From: Eucommia ulmoides
Taxonomy: Eukaryota; Streptophyta; Magnoliopsida; Garryales; Eucommiaceae
Assembly (NCBI GenBank): GCA_016647705.1
Contig: CM028326.1
Span: 25,497,901-25,561,900, forward strand
Length of the DNA stretch: 64,000 nt
Direction of reading: 5' to 3'
In this document: positions 21,746-33,402 of the stretch, piece by piece
How the letters are laid out: each line of letters opens with the position of its first letter
How positions within the stretch are numbered: position 1 is the stretch's first letter
Notes under the pieces: model-generated
What the model was told of the DNA's origin: nothing
Database searches by the model: none
What the model saw: the letters and a program-made list of their open reading frames with translations, nothing else
Position numbers and translations under genes: made by a program

Positions 21746-22172
21746 TTGTGTTGTGCTCCTTATCCTGAGTTTTGTCTTATTCAGGATATTCTCACCAAGG
21801 AGATCATTGGGCGTGGTATTAAGAGAGAGGGGCTCTATTATATGGAAGATTTCAATGGTGGCCGAGCACACCACATGCACCGCCCAAGTGATCTCAAAGT
21901 GGAACAAATTTTGCTTTGGCACCGTCAATTAGGCCATCCGTCATTTGACTATCTGCAACATATGTTTCCTGATTTATTTTCAGGTTTGTCAACTATGGAT
22001 TTTAAATGTGAGACTTGCATTTTAGCTAAAAGTCATCGAGTCACTTATCCGTTGAGTATGAATAAGAGCAATGTTCCTTTTGCTTTGATTCACTCTTACG
22101 TATGGGGGTTTTCCCCAAAATCTACTATGTTTGGTGTCCGCTGGTTTGTGATATTCGTTGATGATTATACTC
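21746..22172 (+). pseudogene. Copia pre-integrase and integrase N-terminal region (fossil)
   Basis: The stretch shows LLWHRQLGHPSFDYLQ (GAG_pre-integrase, zinc-binding H...H), CETCILAKSHR (the C..C partner), and VIFVDDYT leading into the integrase core. It is interrupted exactly after VDDYT by the solo LTR at 22,173-24,249 and resumes at 24,255. Integrase inserts the cDNA into the genome. Confidence 0.85.
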
Positions 22173-24249
22173 TATTGGCCCAGTAGAATACCCAAGATGA
22201 AGGGTGGGGGGTGGGGGTGGGGGGGTGAATTGGGTCTTCAAAAAATAATCAGAATAAAACTTGATAAATCAAATAATTAATTTTATGCCTAAATTAACTA
22301 TTATCTTTATAACACAGTGGAATTAATCAATCAACTAGGTGCACACACAAACAACAAAAAATAGACAAATTAAGAAAACAATACACACAAGATTTATACT
22401 GGTTCACTAAGTTATTCTTGGCTAATCTAGTCCCCCGAGCTCCACGGAGGTCGCACCGACTAAAACTAAGATTCCTTTAAAGGTAGGAACCAAAACCGCA
22501 AACCGAGTATTTTACAGGCTCAGAATCAACCTTTACAATTTCATTTTCAAAGGCTAAGGAATAACTTCTACTTTTTACAGGCTAAAGAATAACCTATTTC
22601 TTTTTAACACTTAGACTCAAGAATCAAAACCTCATCAAATCACTCCAAATATCCTTTTACCTGGTAAGGATTGAACCGTTACAAAATCACTCACAAAAAT
22701 GCAATTCTTATCCAGGAAGAATCACTACTTCAATCTCTTTACAGGAAGAGACTGAAACCCAGCTACTCTTGATTAAATATCCCCAATGATATTTAACCTG
22801 TCACAACTCACCAACACAAAAATTGATAAGTAAATCTCACTCGGAGCTTTTACCACCCCAGATATATATAAATTCAATTAATATCCTAACTAGTGATAGA
22901 ATTATGTGAGATGCAGAAATCTGATTTTAAAAATAATATGAGTAGCAAATTTAAGCATGTAATCAGATTCAAGAATTTGTTTTAAAAAAATATTTTCTTT
23001 AAAAATCAAAAAATTATTTCTAAGATTAATTTTTAAAATAAAATAATACACAATTAATAATCAATATGGAAAGATCTCATCCAAAATTCACAGAATTAAT
23101 GATAAGAAAAATGTAGCTTCAATTCCGGTATCAGCACAAATTGATCGCAGTTGATTATCAAAATTACTCTCTTAGAACAGCTTACAGTATCGTCGAATGA
23201 TATAACTCTTATAAACGCTCTCTAAAAAAGATATAGACTGATTTTATCTCTTAGAATGATTAGAATAATGTTTTTCTCTTAAAAAATTCGCAGGTCTATA
23301 TAAGGGCACATGTAATCAGCCTCCTAACGGCTAGTTTACAAGTGTCATGACAATAAAATACTCTTATAGACCCTTCATAATATGAGAACTTCATTTAGGT
23401 TCAATTTAACTTAATAAAAACTTTTAAAACTCTCAATTAAATCCCCAAAGTATTTCTCAATCAAAACAAATAAGTATAGAATCCATTTTAAGTACCAAAT
23501 TGAGAAATTTCAATAATTAATGAACCATATTGAAATGATTTAATTAGTATATGAACCATATCTCAAATTTTAAGAATATCCCCTAAATTTCTCTCGAATC
23601 TTAACAAAAAACGGCTACTTTTGGATTTAAAATCGGATCAACCAATATCCTGAAACTGCGCGTTCAGTCGACTCCTCAGTCGACTGAAGGATACTGGAAG
23701 TAGCTCATGCACTTGATCGGTCGACTCGCATATTCAGAGAGTTTTCCAAGCTTCTACCAGTCGCAGATTCAGAGAGTTCATCTTATTTCTCCGGTCGACT
23801 CCTCAGTCGACTAATCCCTCCCGGATCTCTTCTCTGATCTCGTTTTTAACTTACTTTCTTTTACAGTTTCGCCCCTTTATCCATTTTTATATTTAAATGA
23901 ACTCTACTAATACTCTTATATTCTATTTTAGTCATTCAAAAATATTTCTCTTTAATTCACATAGGAGCAAATAAATATACTCAACCAAAAACACACATAA
24001 AAGATAAAATTCATTTTGGTCCATGTGTGTGTTTCTAAATGGGATATTAAGAGTTTATATTTACCTGGGTTGTTTTCCCTAATGTCTTCAAACTCTTAAT
24101 ACTTCTTCATCATCTTGATATTTTCATTTAGCATCCATTTACTTTGACATCTTAATTACTGAAACTTTAAATCACTGAAACACTTGATCAAACATTAGTT
24201 CCACCAAAATATCAATACTTAATTGTTCATCAAAATCTTGGGATTAACA
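22173..24249 (-). mobile_element. Solo LTR in copia integrase, ~2.08 kb, with GTCGAC motifs
   Basis: It is flanked by a perfect 5-bp duplication TACTC (22,168-22,172 and 24,250-24,254). On the minus strand it begins TGTTAATCCCAAGATTTTG. Near its other end is a run with the texture CACCCCCCCACCCCC (22,204-22,233). The minus-strand TATA region CTTATATAGACC is at about 23,292-23,303. Several GTCGAC-containing words lie upstream of it in reading direction (about 23,663-23,812). It shares its sequence, in opposite orientation, with 52,325-53,856. It is LTR-like and non-coding; the lineage is uncertain but copia/SIRE-like. Confidence 0.8.
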
Positions 24250-24254
24250 TACTC

Positions 24255-25200
24255 GAATGACTTGGCTTTATCTGTTGAAACATAAAAATTAGGTTTTTCA
24301 TGTGTTTCAATCATTTCATATAACGATTCAGACTCAATTCTTGGCTAAGATTCAAACTCTTCGATCTGATAATAGTGGAGAATATGTAAACCAAGAGTTC
24401 TGTGATTATTTCTAACACCATGAACTAATTCATGAGACATCATGCCCCCAAACTCCACAGCAAAATGATGTTGCAGAGCGCAAGAATCACCATATCTTCG
24501 AAACTGCTCAAGCTTTGGTACTTGGAGCTCACGTACCTAGCCACTACTAGGCTGATGCTGTTACCATGGCCATCCATCTCGTTAATCGCATGCCCTCAAA
24601 ATTTCTTGGGTTCAAGACTCTGCTACAAGACTTGTCAAGCTATGTGTTATTACCAACAATACTGATGCATCCACCTCATGTCTTTGGTTGTGTTGCATTT
24701 GTTCACCTCCACAAGAACCAATGCACAAAGCTTAATTCTTGTTCCATTCGTTGTATCTTTTTGGGATACACTGTACACCCAAAATGGTACCAATGCTACG
24801 ACCCAACTACTTGGCACACCTATGTGACTATGGATGTTACATTCCATAAATCCGACACTTTCTACTCTCCTACCGCATCCAATTCTTCTCTTCAGGAAGA
24901 GACACAAAAAGAAGAGATGAATTGGTTGATATTTGACTGGCTCAAAGACGCTAATACGACACCAAATGCTTCTCAGTCGATCATGGAGGGACCTAATCCA
25001 GAGCCTACATTTCTAGAAGTTAAAGCTCCAAAGCCGACATCTCTAGATGCTGAAGCAGCAGTACCTCCCACTCTCCAATATCCAATGTCCCATCTCCTGA
25101 GAATATTATTGAGGAAATTTCCCCTACCACACCTCACATTTCTAATGACATGAATACTCCTGTTGGCTATGAATTACCTTTTAGGCACAATCGGGGCAAA
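24255..25200 (+). pseudogene. Copia integrase core and C-terminal region (fossil)
   Basis: After the nested LTR the integrase resumes with a TWLYLLK stretch, then LRSDNSGEYVNQEF (the catalytic D and E context), HLVNRMPSKFLG, the FGCVAFVHLHK block, and CIFLGYTVHPKWYQCYDP. These are consecutive signatures of the copia integrase and its C-terminal GKGY-like part. A variable proline- and serine-rich linker leads towards the RT. Confidence 0.85.
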
Positions 25201-25370
25201 CCACCAAATAGATATTTTTCGGAACTGGAGAACTAATGATCGAGATATCCAATTGCCAATTATGTTTCTATAAAGAAGTTGTCTGAACCCCTCAAGAACT
25301 TTGTGAATGAACTCTCCTCACATTGTATTCCCACAAGTGTTGAAGAGGCTCTAGAAGACCCTAGGTGGAT

Positions 25371-26732
25371 TGGTGGCAAAATATTACGACGCTACTTTCA
25401 CAACAAGCGTATGGGTCAAGTTTTATTATAAATGGGAAGGAGTAGGGGTTATCGTATCCATATGGATTGGTTGAGATTATTATTGAGTACCGCGATTGTC
25501 ATAACCTAACTTTATTTAGGCAATAAAAATGAAATTTATAATTAATTAATACTAATACTAATATTAAAATACTAATTATACTAATATTATTATATTGAGA
25601 TGTTTAGGGGAAAAGATTGCTTAGGGATTAACTTCATTTACAAAAATGTGTTTGATCTCGTTTAGTTTACAATAACGGCGTTCGACCTATCTGATAATCT
25701 CTGTATCGTAAACTCACTCGCCACCTCTCTCGAGTGTAAGACGAGTGAATATGCGACTTTGCGTCAACGAATAAATCACTCTCAACGTCTTAACGACACT
25801 ACGTCACATGATTCTTATCCCAACGTCATTGATTGCACACGTTCTAACTCTCTCCCGGGTTGTTAGATCGTCGCGTTGTGTTTACCCTAGTTCGAATTCG
25901 GGGTTACCTCTCTCGAGTGTCAAACCCCATATTCTCTAATTATCTAAATAATCATAATATCAAAGAATAATGGTAAACACAATCGAAATAGCGAAGAACA
26001 ATTATTAATGAAACACAAACTCAAACAAACAACGATTTCATAAAATATATTAATCTCTAGACAAAATCTGTTTAACTCATGACCATAACCGTTTTTATAA
26101 CAAGAATAGAGCTAAACATGCTCAACAATCTACCGAAGTTAAGAAAATAAATAGAAAAACGGAAGAACTTAGCCGTAGTCTGAAGACTTGCCGCTAAAAC
26201 TGTCCAACGATCGCTTCTCCTTCTTGGCAACGTGTTCTTCTCATACGGAATTGGTTGAGCACACCCCAAAACACTCTCAAAATATTAGGAACCCTAAGGG
26301 GTCTCCTATGGCCAGGGGTTGAAGAGATGAGAGGAGAAGGGCTTAAATAGGGAGCAAAATATCTAATAAATATCTAAAAAGTGTGCAGAGTAACCGCCGC
26401 GGCGATGGGTATGTTGGTTAAGTCACGGCCTCGGCGGTAGGATTAGGGACCTTTTTGTTCTTTCACCACCTCGGCGGTGGGTTGTCAGTAACATTTGGTC
26501 CTTCTTTGCATATTGACCACCGCGGCGGTAGTCTGGACGCCATGATGGTGGGCTGGTTTTCAGAATTTTGCCTTTATGCATGTTCTTCCACCGATTTGAT
26601 CGTTTATGATATGTTTTCATGTCTTTTTACCCCACACATCTGATTTATACAAAAATACATAAAAATATATTAAAACGTACTCGAAAACTAACAAGTTCGG
26701 TTTGAAAATAGATAGGTAAATTATACCTGTCA
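25371..26732 (-). mobile_element. Solo LTR, Athila-type, between copia integrase and RT
   Basis: Flanked by a perfect duplication TGGAT (25,366-25,370 and 26,733-26,737). On the minus strand it begins TGACAGGTATAATTTACC and ends CGTAATATTTTGCCACCA, matching the LTRs of the elements at 33,403-47,890 and 40,776-46,254. A minus-strand TATA-like CTATTTAAGCCC lies at about 26,341-26,352. Four ACCGC-core-GCGGT palindromes lie just upstream (about 26,392-26,540). 1,362 bp. Confidence 0.9.
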
Positions 26733-27400
26733 TGGATCCAAACTATGAAGGAAGAAATAGAGGCATTAGTGAAAAATGAGACATGGATTCTTGTTCCCCT
26801 ACCAAAAGGTAAAAAAACAGTGGGGGTGTAAGTGGGTGTTCTCCATCAAGTACAAAGTTGATAGATCAATTAAAAGGTACAAAACAAGACTGGTGGCAAA
26901 GGGCTATACGCAAACCTATAGCGTAGACTATCAAGAAACGTTCTCACTGTTGCCAAGTTGAGTACTGTCAGGGTTCTATTATCTCTTGCAGCAAATCTTG
27001 ATTGGCCATTGCACCAGTATAAGGTTAAAAACACCTTTCTCCATGGAGATTTTGAAAAAGAAATCAACTTGGATGTCCCTCCAGGATATATTGCAAACTC
27101 TAAAGCTAAGATTGTGTGCAAGCTACAACGAACTTTGTACAACTTAAAGCAATATCCTAGAGCGTGGTTTAGGCACTTGAACTCAGCAATGAGGAAGTAT
27201 GGCTTTCAACAAAGCAATTTAGACTATACGCTATTCTTAAAGCATCATTGGGGTAAGATAACAATTTTGATAGACTATATAGACGATTTAATCATTATAG
27301 GAGATGGCGTAGAAGAAATTGCAAGACTTCATGAGCAATTAGCCACATAATTTGAGATAAAAAATCTAGGAGGACTCAAATATTTTCTTGGAATTGAAGT
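26733..27400 (+). pseudogene. Copia reverse transcriptase region (fossil)
   Basis: Recognisable blocks are ALVKNETWILVPLPKGKK, KYKVDRSIKRYKTRLVAKGY, TVRVLLSLAANLDWPLHQYKVKNTFLHGD, INLDVPPGY and the catalytic YIDDLIIIG (27,274-27,301). The order and spacing are those of Ty1/copia RVT_2. The start directly follows the target duplication of the solo LTR. Confidence 0.9.
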
Positions 27401-28233
27401 TGCTAGGTCGAAGCAAGGCATATTTCTTTCCCAATGAAAATATATCCTAGATTTATTATAAGAAGTTGGATTACTGGATTGTCAGCATGAAGATACACCA
27501 ATAATTCAAAATCACAAGTTTGGAGAATACCCTGATCAAGTGCCAACAGACAAATAAAGGTACTAGAGATTAGTTGGTTATTTTTCTCTCTTATACATGG
27601 CCTAACATTGCCTATGCAGTGAGTGTAGTAAGCCAATTCATTCACTGTTCAAGTGAAGATCATATGAATGCGGTGATTCAGATTCCCCGATACCAAAAAT
27701 CCTTCACCAGAAAAGGACTTATGTTTACAAAAAACAATCACATACGGGTGGAAGGTTACATAGATGTTGATTGGGCAGGAAATATCTCCAATATAAAATC
27801 CACCTCAGGCTATTTCACATTTGTTGGAGAGAACTTGGTTACATGGAGAAGTAAGAAGTAAAATGTGGTAGCATTATCAAGTGTTGAAGCCGAGTTTCGT
27901 GGGATGGCTAAGGGATTTTGTAAACTCCTCTAGCTTCAAAGACTATTAACTAAAATTGGATTTGCTTTTGGCTGCGAGATGGACCTATTCTGTGATAACA
28001 AGACTGCTATTAACATTTCTCATAATCCAGTCCAGCGTGATCGAACCAAACACGTGGAAGTAAATCGATACTTTATCAAACAAAATCTTGAGGCCAAGAT
28101 AATTCGATTCTTGTTTGTTAAATTCGAAGACCAATTAGCAGACGTACTTACAAAAACTATATATAGCATAAGCTTCTACAACTCATTTGGCAAGTTGGGT
28201 ATCCAAGATATATATGTAGCATCTTGAGGAGAG
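27400..28233 (+). pseudogene. Copia RT C-terminus, RNase H and polypurine tract (fossil)
   Basis: Signatures include YLSYTWPNIAYAVSVVSQF-like sequence, a GYIDVDWAGNISNIKSTSGY RNase H block, DNKTAINISHNPVQRDRTKHVEV and QLADVLTK near the end. The polypurine tract TTGAGGAGAG (28,224-28,233) abuts the 3' LTR. These are standard for the copia lineage. Confidence 0.85.
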
Positions 28234-28571
28234 TGTTGGCATGAGTTGTCTACACTATCAAATTATCATACCAACTCCCAATCAACTTTATCCAACCACT
28301 CCCACTTTCTCATTTAAAGTCAAGACCATAGTCTTCATATTCTCTCTCTCATTAAATGAGAGATCACGCTCCACTATTATCTATTGAAAACTCTCTATCA
28401 ACACAGCTAGTAGTCAAGCATCTCATTTAATGTTCAAGGTTTGCTCATGGATTTTTTTGAAATGTACTTATATATATACGTGTTAGTATGGAATTAAGAT
28501 TGTATTGTGAATGTATGGATTGGAATGATAGAGATATGAAATGAAATCCTTCTATATTATTTGTTTTAACA
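28234..28571 (+). repeat. 3' LTR of the copia element
   Basis: 338 bp with TG...CA ends, preceded by the polypurine tract TTGAGGAGAG. A TATA-like run CTTATATATATACG lies at about 28,467-28,480, which is the likely promoter. Confidence 0.9.
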
Positions 28572-29550
28572 TAGCAAACTATCTATTTTAATTAGTTTTT
28601 TTTTTATATATATATTATCACCAAATCAAATGGCCTGAATATCTAGAAATTGATATTATTACCTCATCGACCGTCGATTAATTCCATGGTCTATTTTTGG
28701 GAAATTAGCTATTCGTAATTTTCAAAACATTATGTTTTTTTTTTGGGCCGGGAGGGGGGGAGGGGGGGGAGGGAGGGGGCTCTTTGTTGTTTGGATGAGT
28801 TGATTTGCTTGTATGCTAGTCTAAATTCCATCCTTGAAGGGTTATAACTCATTATAACCCGTTTTATCAAAGCATCATCATTTTGCATATTTTCTAATGT
28901 TCAATTTTGGTAAACGAATACTTTGAACATCTTTGCGAACATAGTTTATGCGAGGAGGTTTTTGTGACGTTGCTGCAAATTGCACTCTTTAATTATTTCG
29001 TATAATTGCTTAGGAGTACAACGATATAGATGTGACCTTGATTGGCATTGGTTCTCTTTTCGCTTGCTTTTTACGAGCATCTAGAATGGACCAAAACAAT
29101 AGGTAACTAATGTGAAGATTCACAAAACAAAACATTGTATATTAAAGAAATGGAAAAAAAAACCTTGCATGATATAAACTGTGAACATTCACATATAGGG
29201 AATGCACATTGTGAATTTATGTGATATATAAAATTAGATGTTCGTACAGAAAGGAAAAACATGTCTATACTTGTATGTCTGGAATATTAAATGAGTTGTG
29301 TATGTTCACACATAGGGATTATAAATGAATCTGAATATCCACAAAATATTATTTTTGTAGTGTCAGACAATTGGTTGTGAATACTCATACAAACTTTCTG
29401 TTATATAATTGAAGGGTCAGATAATCAACTAGAAGTGTGGGTGGATTACATCAATGAATGTTAACATATCCAAGCTATACAATCCTTGTTACCTAGTTGA
29501 CATTTTTTTTTTATGTGAAAACGTTAAATAAAATGTGAGGAAAACATAGA
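28572..29550. other. AT-rich region with G-rich tract, no gene seen
   Basis: No open frame of interest. A G-rich run at about 28,745-28,788 (blocks of G separated by A) has the form of a G-quadruplex on the plus strand. Scattered GTGAACATTCACA-like palindromes (near 29,178-29,205 and 29,300) anticipate the tandem repeats that follow. Confidence 0.5.
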
Positions 29551-29805
29551 TTGTGAATATTTACAAACTAATTACTTAGTGTAGTTGCCACACGAAATAA
29601 CAAGGTTTTCCCAAGGGACACCTAAATTTGTTAATGTTCACAACTAATTGTTTGAGTATGATTACCATACGAAATAGGAGGGTTTTTGTAAGGGAAAATT
29701 AGTTGTGAACATTCACAACTCATCATTTCATTGTGATTGGCCACAAAATACAAAATTTTTACAAGGGACACCAAAATACGTGAATGTTCACAATTAGTTG
29801 TTTCT
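29551..29805. repeat. Degenerate ~85-bp tandem repeats with GTGAATGTTCACA palindromes
   Basis: About three diverged units contain a GTGAACATTCACAA or TTAATGTTCACAACTA word, then a TAGTT-TGATT-CCACA-GAAAT stretch, then a T-rich AAGGGACACC word. They lie on both sides of 29,700. They are palindromic, non-coding, and not assigned to a known element. Confidence 0.6.
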
Positions 29806-30470
29806 AGAGAAACATGACTTCGGTAAGAACATGAGAAACATAATATGAGCGACAACCACAATAAGAAAGACGACGGATAGGATTGAAAGAACAAGATCAT
29901 ATTTAAAGCTTGAACGACATGACTTATATTAGAGTAATTAGTAAAATAGAGAATAAGTCAAGGAATTATTGGGAATGACTACATTTTGTGGACTAATTCT
30001 TGTTCGCTTGGTCGGAGTTGCTCCTTCGACCTCTTTAGTTTTCCCCGTTGTTGATTTCTGGTAGAATTAGGGATTTGGGCGCGTTGGGGTTAAGGTTTTG
30101 ACGCACAGTCTGGGTGAGGAAAGAAAAAAAAATATAAATGGAAAGCATTAAATAGTGGGAAAGAAATAGGAAAGTGAAATGGTTTTAATTTTGGAAAATA
30201 GTCCGCGTTGGAAAATCGAAAATTACTTCTCTTTGAGCGTTCACAATCTTAATTTTTTAAGGGAAAATTGCCGGGTAATCCCAATTTAAGTAAGAAAATT
30301 CCATAGTTAACGTTATAAATAATATTGATATTGACTCACCCCGGGTTTTGATAGCGGAAGAAGTAGAGATCAGGAAGAAGAGGAAACAAGTTTCATTCTT
30401 CCCTCTCTAAGTCATCCAAATCTGTTCATTTTTAAATGATTTTTCAAGGGCTTTTCTAGATGTTGATTTT
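29806..30470. other. Unassigned intergenic stretch
   Basis: No recognisable gene, repeat array or element end. A short GC-richer patch (about 30,000-30,110) interrupts AT-rich DNA. Confidence 0.4.
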
Positions 30471-30964
30471 GAAAAATTTCTTGGGCCGGAATTTTGTGTT
30501 GACAACGGAGTCACCACCTAGCATAGGTTAAAGGGTGTGCTAGATCACCGGGGTTTTTTAGAAATTCATTTTTTACTTTGAGATGACCCATGTTTGAACT
30601 TCATAAAGGTCTATTTACCAGATATATTCTTTAAGTTCGGGGGTCGATTATGTTCGGGAAAGGTTTTACGCACCCCAAGATATCCGTCCATAAACGATAT
30701 CTTGGCCTAAATAAATATTCACTATTAAATAATACCCAAGTAATTTCCTTTGATTTACTTAAACAAAACAATTTCTTTTTTATTTTTTCCCCTTTTTTAT
30801 GCATTTTGACATGACTAAAGCTGGTAAATGGTTAACTATCTATTATGCAACTACAACTAAAGCAGTTTGGAAATGGAAATATTTTTTGTATTTTTTATAT
30901 AATAAAAGCAGTAAACTACACTAATCTAGGCAGTGACAACCCAATGGCAATTTATAAGAAACAG

Positions 30965-31255
30965 AAATATAAACGATCAAACCCTATAAAGGCTTCCTAT
31001 ATCCTTGTTTGCACAGGGAATCAGGTCGACATGTAGTTTCAACATGCAAGCTATACTAAATGAAATGTTTTTTTTAAGAGACCGAACCTTATATAGGTTG
31101 CCTACATATCCTTGTTTTCACAAGGAATCAGGTGGACGTGTAGTTCCAGCATGCAAAGTAAACTAAATTGTTTGGATATATGACCGAACCCGCACATGGG
31201 TTACCTATGTATCTCAGATTAATGAAAATCAAGCCTTTACGTAGTTCGTTTATGT
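30965..31255. repeat. Three tandem ~100-110-bp repeats (GAACC-TATGGGTTGCC-TATCC type)
   Basis: The units open with an AACCCTATAAAGG, GAACCTTATATAGG or GAACCCGCACATGG word. Each continues TTGCCTAC-TATCCTTG (or a variant), GGAATCAGGT and GTAGTTC-ACATGCAA. Starts are near 30,979, 31,082 and 31,184. Confidence 0.7.
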
Positions 31256-31568
31256 TAAGGTGAAAACTAGGTTGCTTGAGTTTTAGTTGATTTTACATAT
31301 TAAACAATATGAATCACAAAATGATATGTATATGGTCTCTTTGATTCTGTCAAGAAGACTTAAACCGAACTCATTTGTTTTGGTTAGTTTAGTGTTAGTA
31401 TGTGAGTTATTAGTTAAAAATGTAAAGAAATACCGTATATATAATTCACTTTTACTTGTAACTAAGATAAACATGAAGGTTTTTGAAGAAGAATCACACA
31501 TATTCTTGAATAAATAGAGGCCTTCCTTTTATCCCAAATTTTTAGACACAAGGGTCTGTCAGTGTAGT

Positions 31569-31571
31569 ACA

Positions 31572-31603
<32 letters not shown>

Positions 31604-31604
31604 T

Positions 31605-31641
<37 letters not shown>
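31569..31641. repeat. (CA)n(TA)n microsatellite
   Basis: About 29 CA units with two interruptions, then about eight TA units. Confidence 0.95.
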
Positions 31642-32597
31642 GGTGCCAGTCCACTAGCCTGAAGACTTAGTATTAGACTATGATCTTGCCGTTTAGCAGA
31701 AAGTAAATTAATTATTAACAGTTATATAGTTAGTATTAACAGTTAGTAAAGAGTTGGTTTGAAGTGTTCTTGAGGGAATCGTAGAGATTATGCACAACCC
31801 ATGGTGTGATAGTTGTTTTGTTTGAATCCTCACATGTTCTTAATATGTTCTCGGATGATTTTGGTCCTCTCATGTTCTTAACATGTTCTTGGACGTTTTT
31901 GATGTTCTTGAGATAATTTTGTACGAAATGGATATGGTTTGATGATTGCAACAAAAATTAAACGTTATTTAGTTGGTTATTGGTTATATGTGTTATATAC
32001 ATGAAAGTAAAGCATAGATACAACATGATTTTACTGTGTGCAAGCATAATACATGAAATTAAGACAAGATTGATGGATGTTCAAGACACATACCTAGTTT
32101 AGGGGGGTGGTCTTTCCCTAAACATATACCTTCTTATCTTTCTTTAATCTTCTTGGCTTGAACTCGACTGATCACTGTCAACTTCTTGAGTTCTTGCTCC
32201 AAGAACCTCAAGAACACCCTCAGGAACTAAATTTTAGCAGAATAACGGTGTGTTATTCAAGAGAAATTCTCGAGAATCCTAGGACCCGAAGGAGTTGGTC
32301 GAGCTTAGAGAGAGAATCTAGGGTTTCAAGACTTGTCCAAAATGAAAATAGGCCACCTCTATTTATAGTCCAAGGGCTTGCGCACTCAGCCATGCGCACG
32401 CCATTCCAATCCCTTTCTTAGGGATTGTTTGGCCTAGGTGTATGCTATCTTGTCTTGGTTTTGATTAACTTTGGATGAATTTTAGGGATAGTGGAAGATT
32501 CTCAAAGGTTCGGTAATGATTACCAAATATTTTCCTAGATTTTATAATGATTAGCAATTATTAATAATTGATGAGTGTAAAAATGGTTACTCCAACA

Positions 32598-33402
32598 CAA
32601 CCAACAAAAGACCGTCACGTGTCTACAACTCTCCACCAAGATTAACTCCCACCAAAGGCTAAGTGCAGAAATTGTGTCGGGCAGGGACGCGCCTTAAACC
32701 CATGCCCACCATTCCAAAGGCCACACCAGCAATACCCTCCAGGAAGTGCAGGTAAGCTATCGTCGGGATACAGAATCCCCATCCCATCTTGGCATTCTCC
32801 ACAGCGGTGTTGCCCATACTGGAAATTGGATCCACAAATCTCCTCAACAAAGCACCCCATTTCCATTTTCGTTTATTCGAGAAGGGTAGGTAATAAACCT
32901 CCCCCCTTCCTGTCTCTAGCGATCCGAGAAAGGTAGGGATCGAACCATCCATCTCAGGTACAGCAAGAAAGAGTCCTTCTCCAATCATGGGCTAGGCCAC
33001 TTCTCCAACTACAAATATCTCCTATCATGGGCCTCAGCAAAAGGGCCAAAAAGCCTTGGCCCACAAGATAAAGCCTTCCTGTTTTCCTCTCATTGACCGC
33101 ACGCCGAGATGGGACACTAATTCTTGCTTAAGCACCTAAACTAATCCATCCAAGGCCTATATAAATTAGGGAATGCCAATGCCCAAAGGTACACCAAAAA
33201 TTGCTTACTTTTCTCGGTAGCCTTTTTGTAAATCTTCCCTCTGAGCGTTGATTCTCTCGCCGAAGGGGACACGTCGGGTTCATCCTAGTAAGTCCTTTGT
33301 GCAGGTGTCGAAGTGCTTCCCCATCTCAGCTCGGTCTCATCCCAACTCGTATTTATCTCTCTACGGATCAGAAAACCAGAAGGCATTCGAGCTCATCCTA
33401 GC
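32598..33402 (+). repeat. 5' LTR of the Tat-type element, upstream part
   Basis: It contains the promoter TATATAAAT (33,158-33,166) and ends at the nested insertion. A minus-strand open stretch of 109 codons (32,659-32,988) lies in it; see findings. The left border is not proven. Confidence 0.55.
32659..32988 (-). CDS. Open frame of 109 codons in a 5' LTR, unrecognised
   Basis: The predicted protein is rich in G, W and hydrophobic residues (for example MGWGFCIPTIAYLHFLEG) and the DNA is less AT-rich than its surroundings. A second overlapping frame is also open for 74 codons. I find no domain. It may be chance in a GC-rich LTR, or a trace of a captured sequence. No promoter or start context supports expression. 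Confidence 0.2.
   Translation of the reverse strand: MIGEGLFLAVPEMDGSIPTFLGSLETGRGEVYYLPFSNKRKWKWGALLRRFVDPISSMGNTAVENAKMGWGFCIPTIAYLHFLEGIAGVAFGMVGMGLRRVPARHNFCT

Larger units (their letters stand above)
17337..28571 (+). mobile_element. Ty1/copia LTR retrotransposon with three nested solo LTRs, broken
   Basis: LTRs of 338 bp at 17,337-17,674 and 28,234-28,571 enclose 10.6 kb. Beyond the 5' LTR a decayed tRNA-Met primer site (TGTCACCAGAGTAT, 17,675-17,688) is seen, and a purine tract TTGAGGAGAG precedes the 3' LTR. Parts in order are gag (21,206-21,410), pre-integrase and integrase (21,746-22,172 continuing at 24,255-25,200), RT (26,733-27,400) and RNase H (27,574-28,227), the copia order. 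Solo LTRs at 17,841-20,515, 22,173-24,249 and 25,371-26,732 account for about 6.1 kb. By hand count the LTRs differ at about 7% of sites, so insertion was probably a few million years ago. It carries several breaks. The flanking 5-mers (CAACA and TAGCA) do not match well. Confidence 0.9.
30471..32597 (-). mobile_element. Probable LTR-derived sequence with minus-strand promoter
   Basis: The right border on the minus strand reads TGTTGGAGTAACC (from 32,597). A minus-strand TATA box GACTATAAATAGAGG (about 32,356-32,370) lies downstream of it, as in an LTR. The left half contains a GGAGTCACCACCTAG block (30,510-30,524) and three ~100-bp repeats, both of a kind found in plant LTR regions. No coding domain is seen, and neither the left border nor a target duplication could be defined. 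Confidence 0.4.

Noticed and set aside
32659-32988. Organelle gene insert (plastid photosystem-like protein)
   Set aside because: The hydrophobic, glycine- and tryptophan-rich residues recalled plastid membrane proteins, but I could not match any stretch to a specific plastid or mitochondrial protein.
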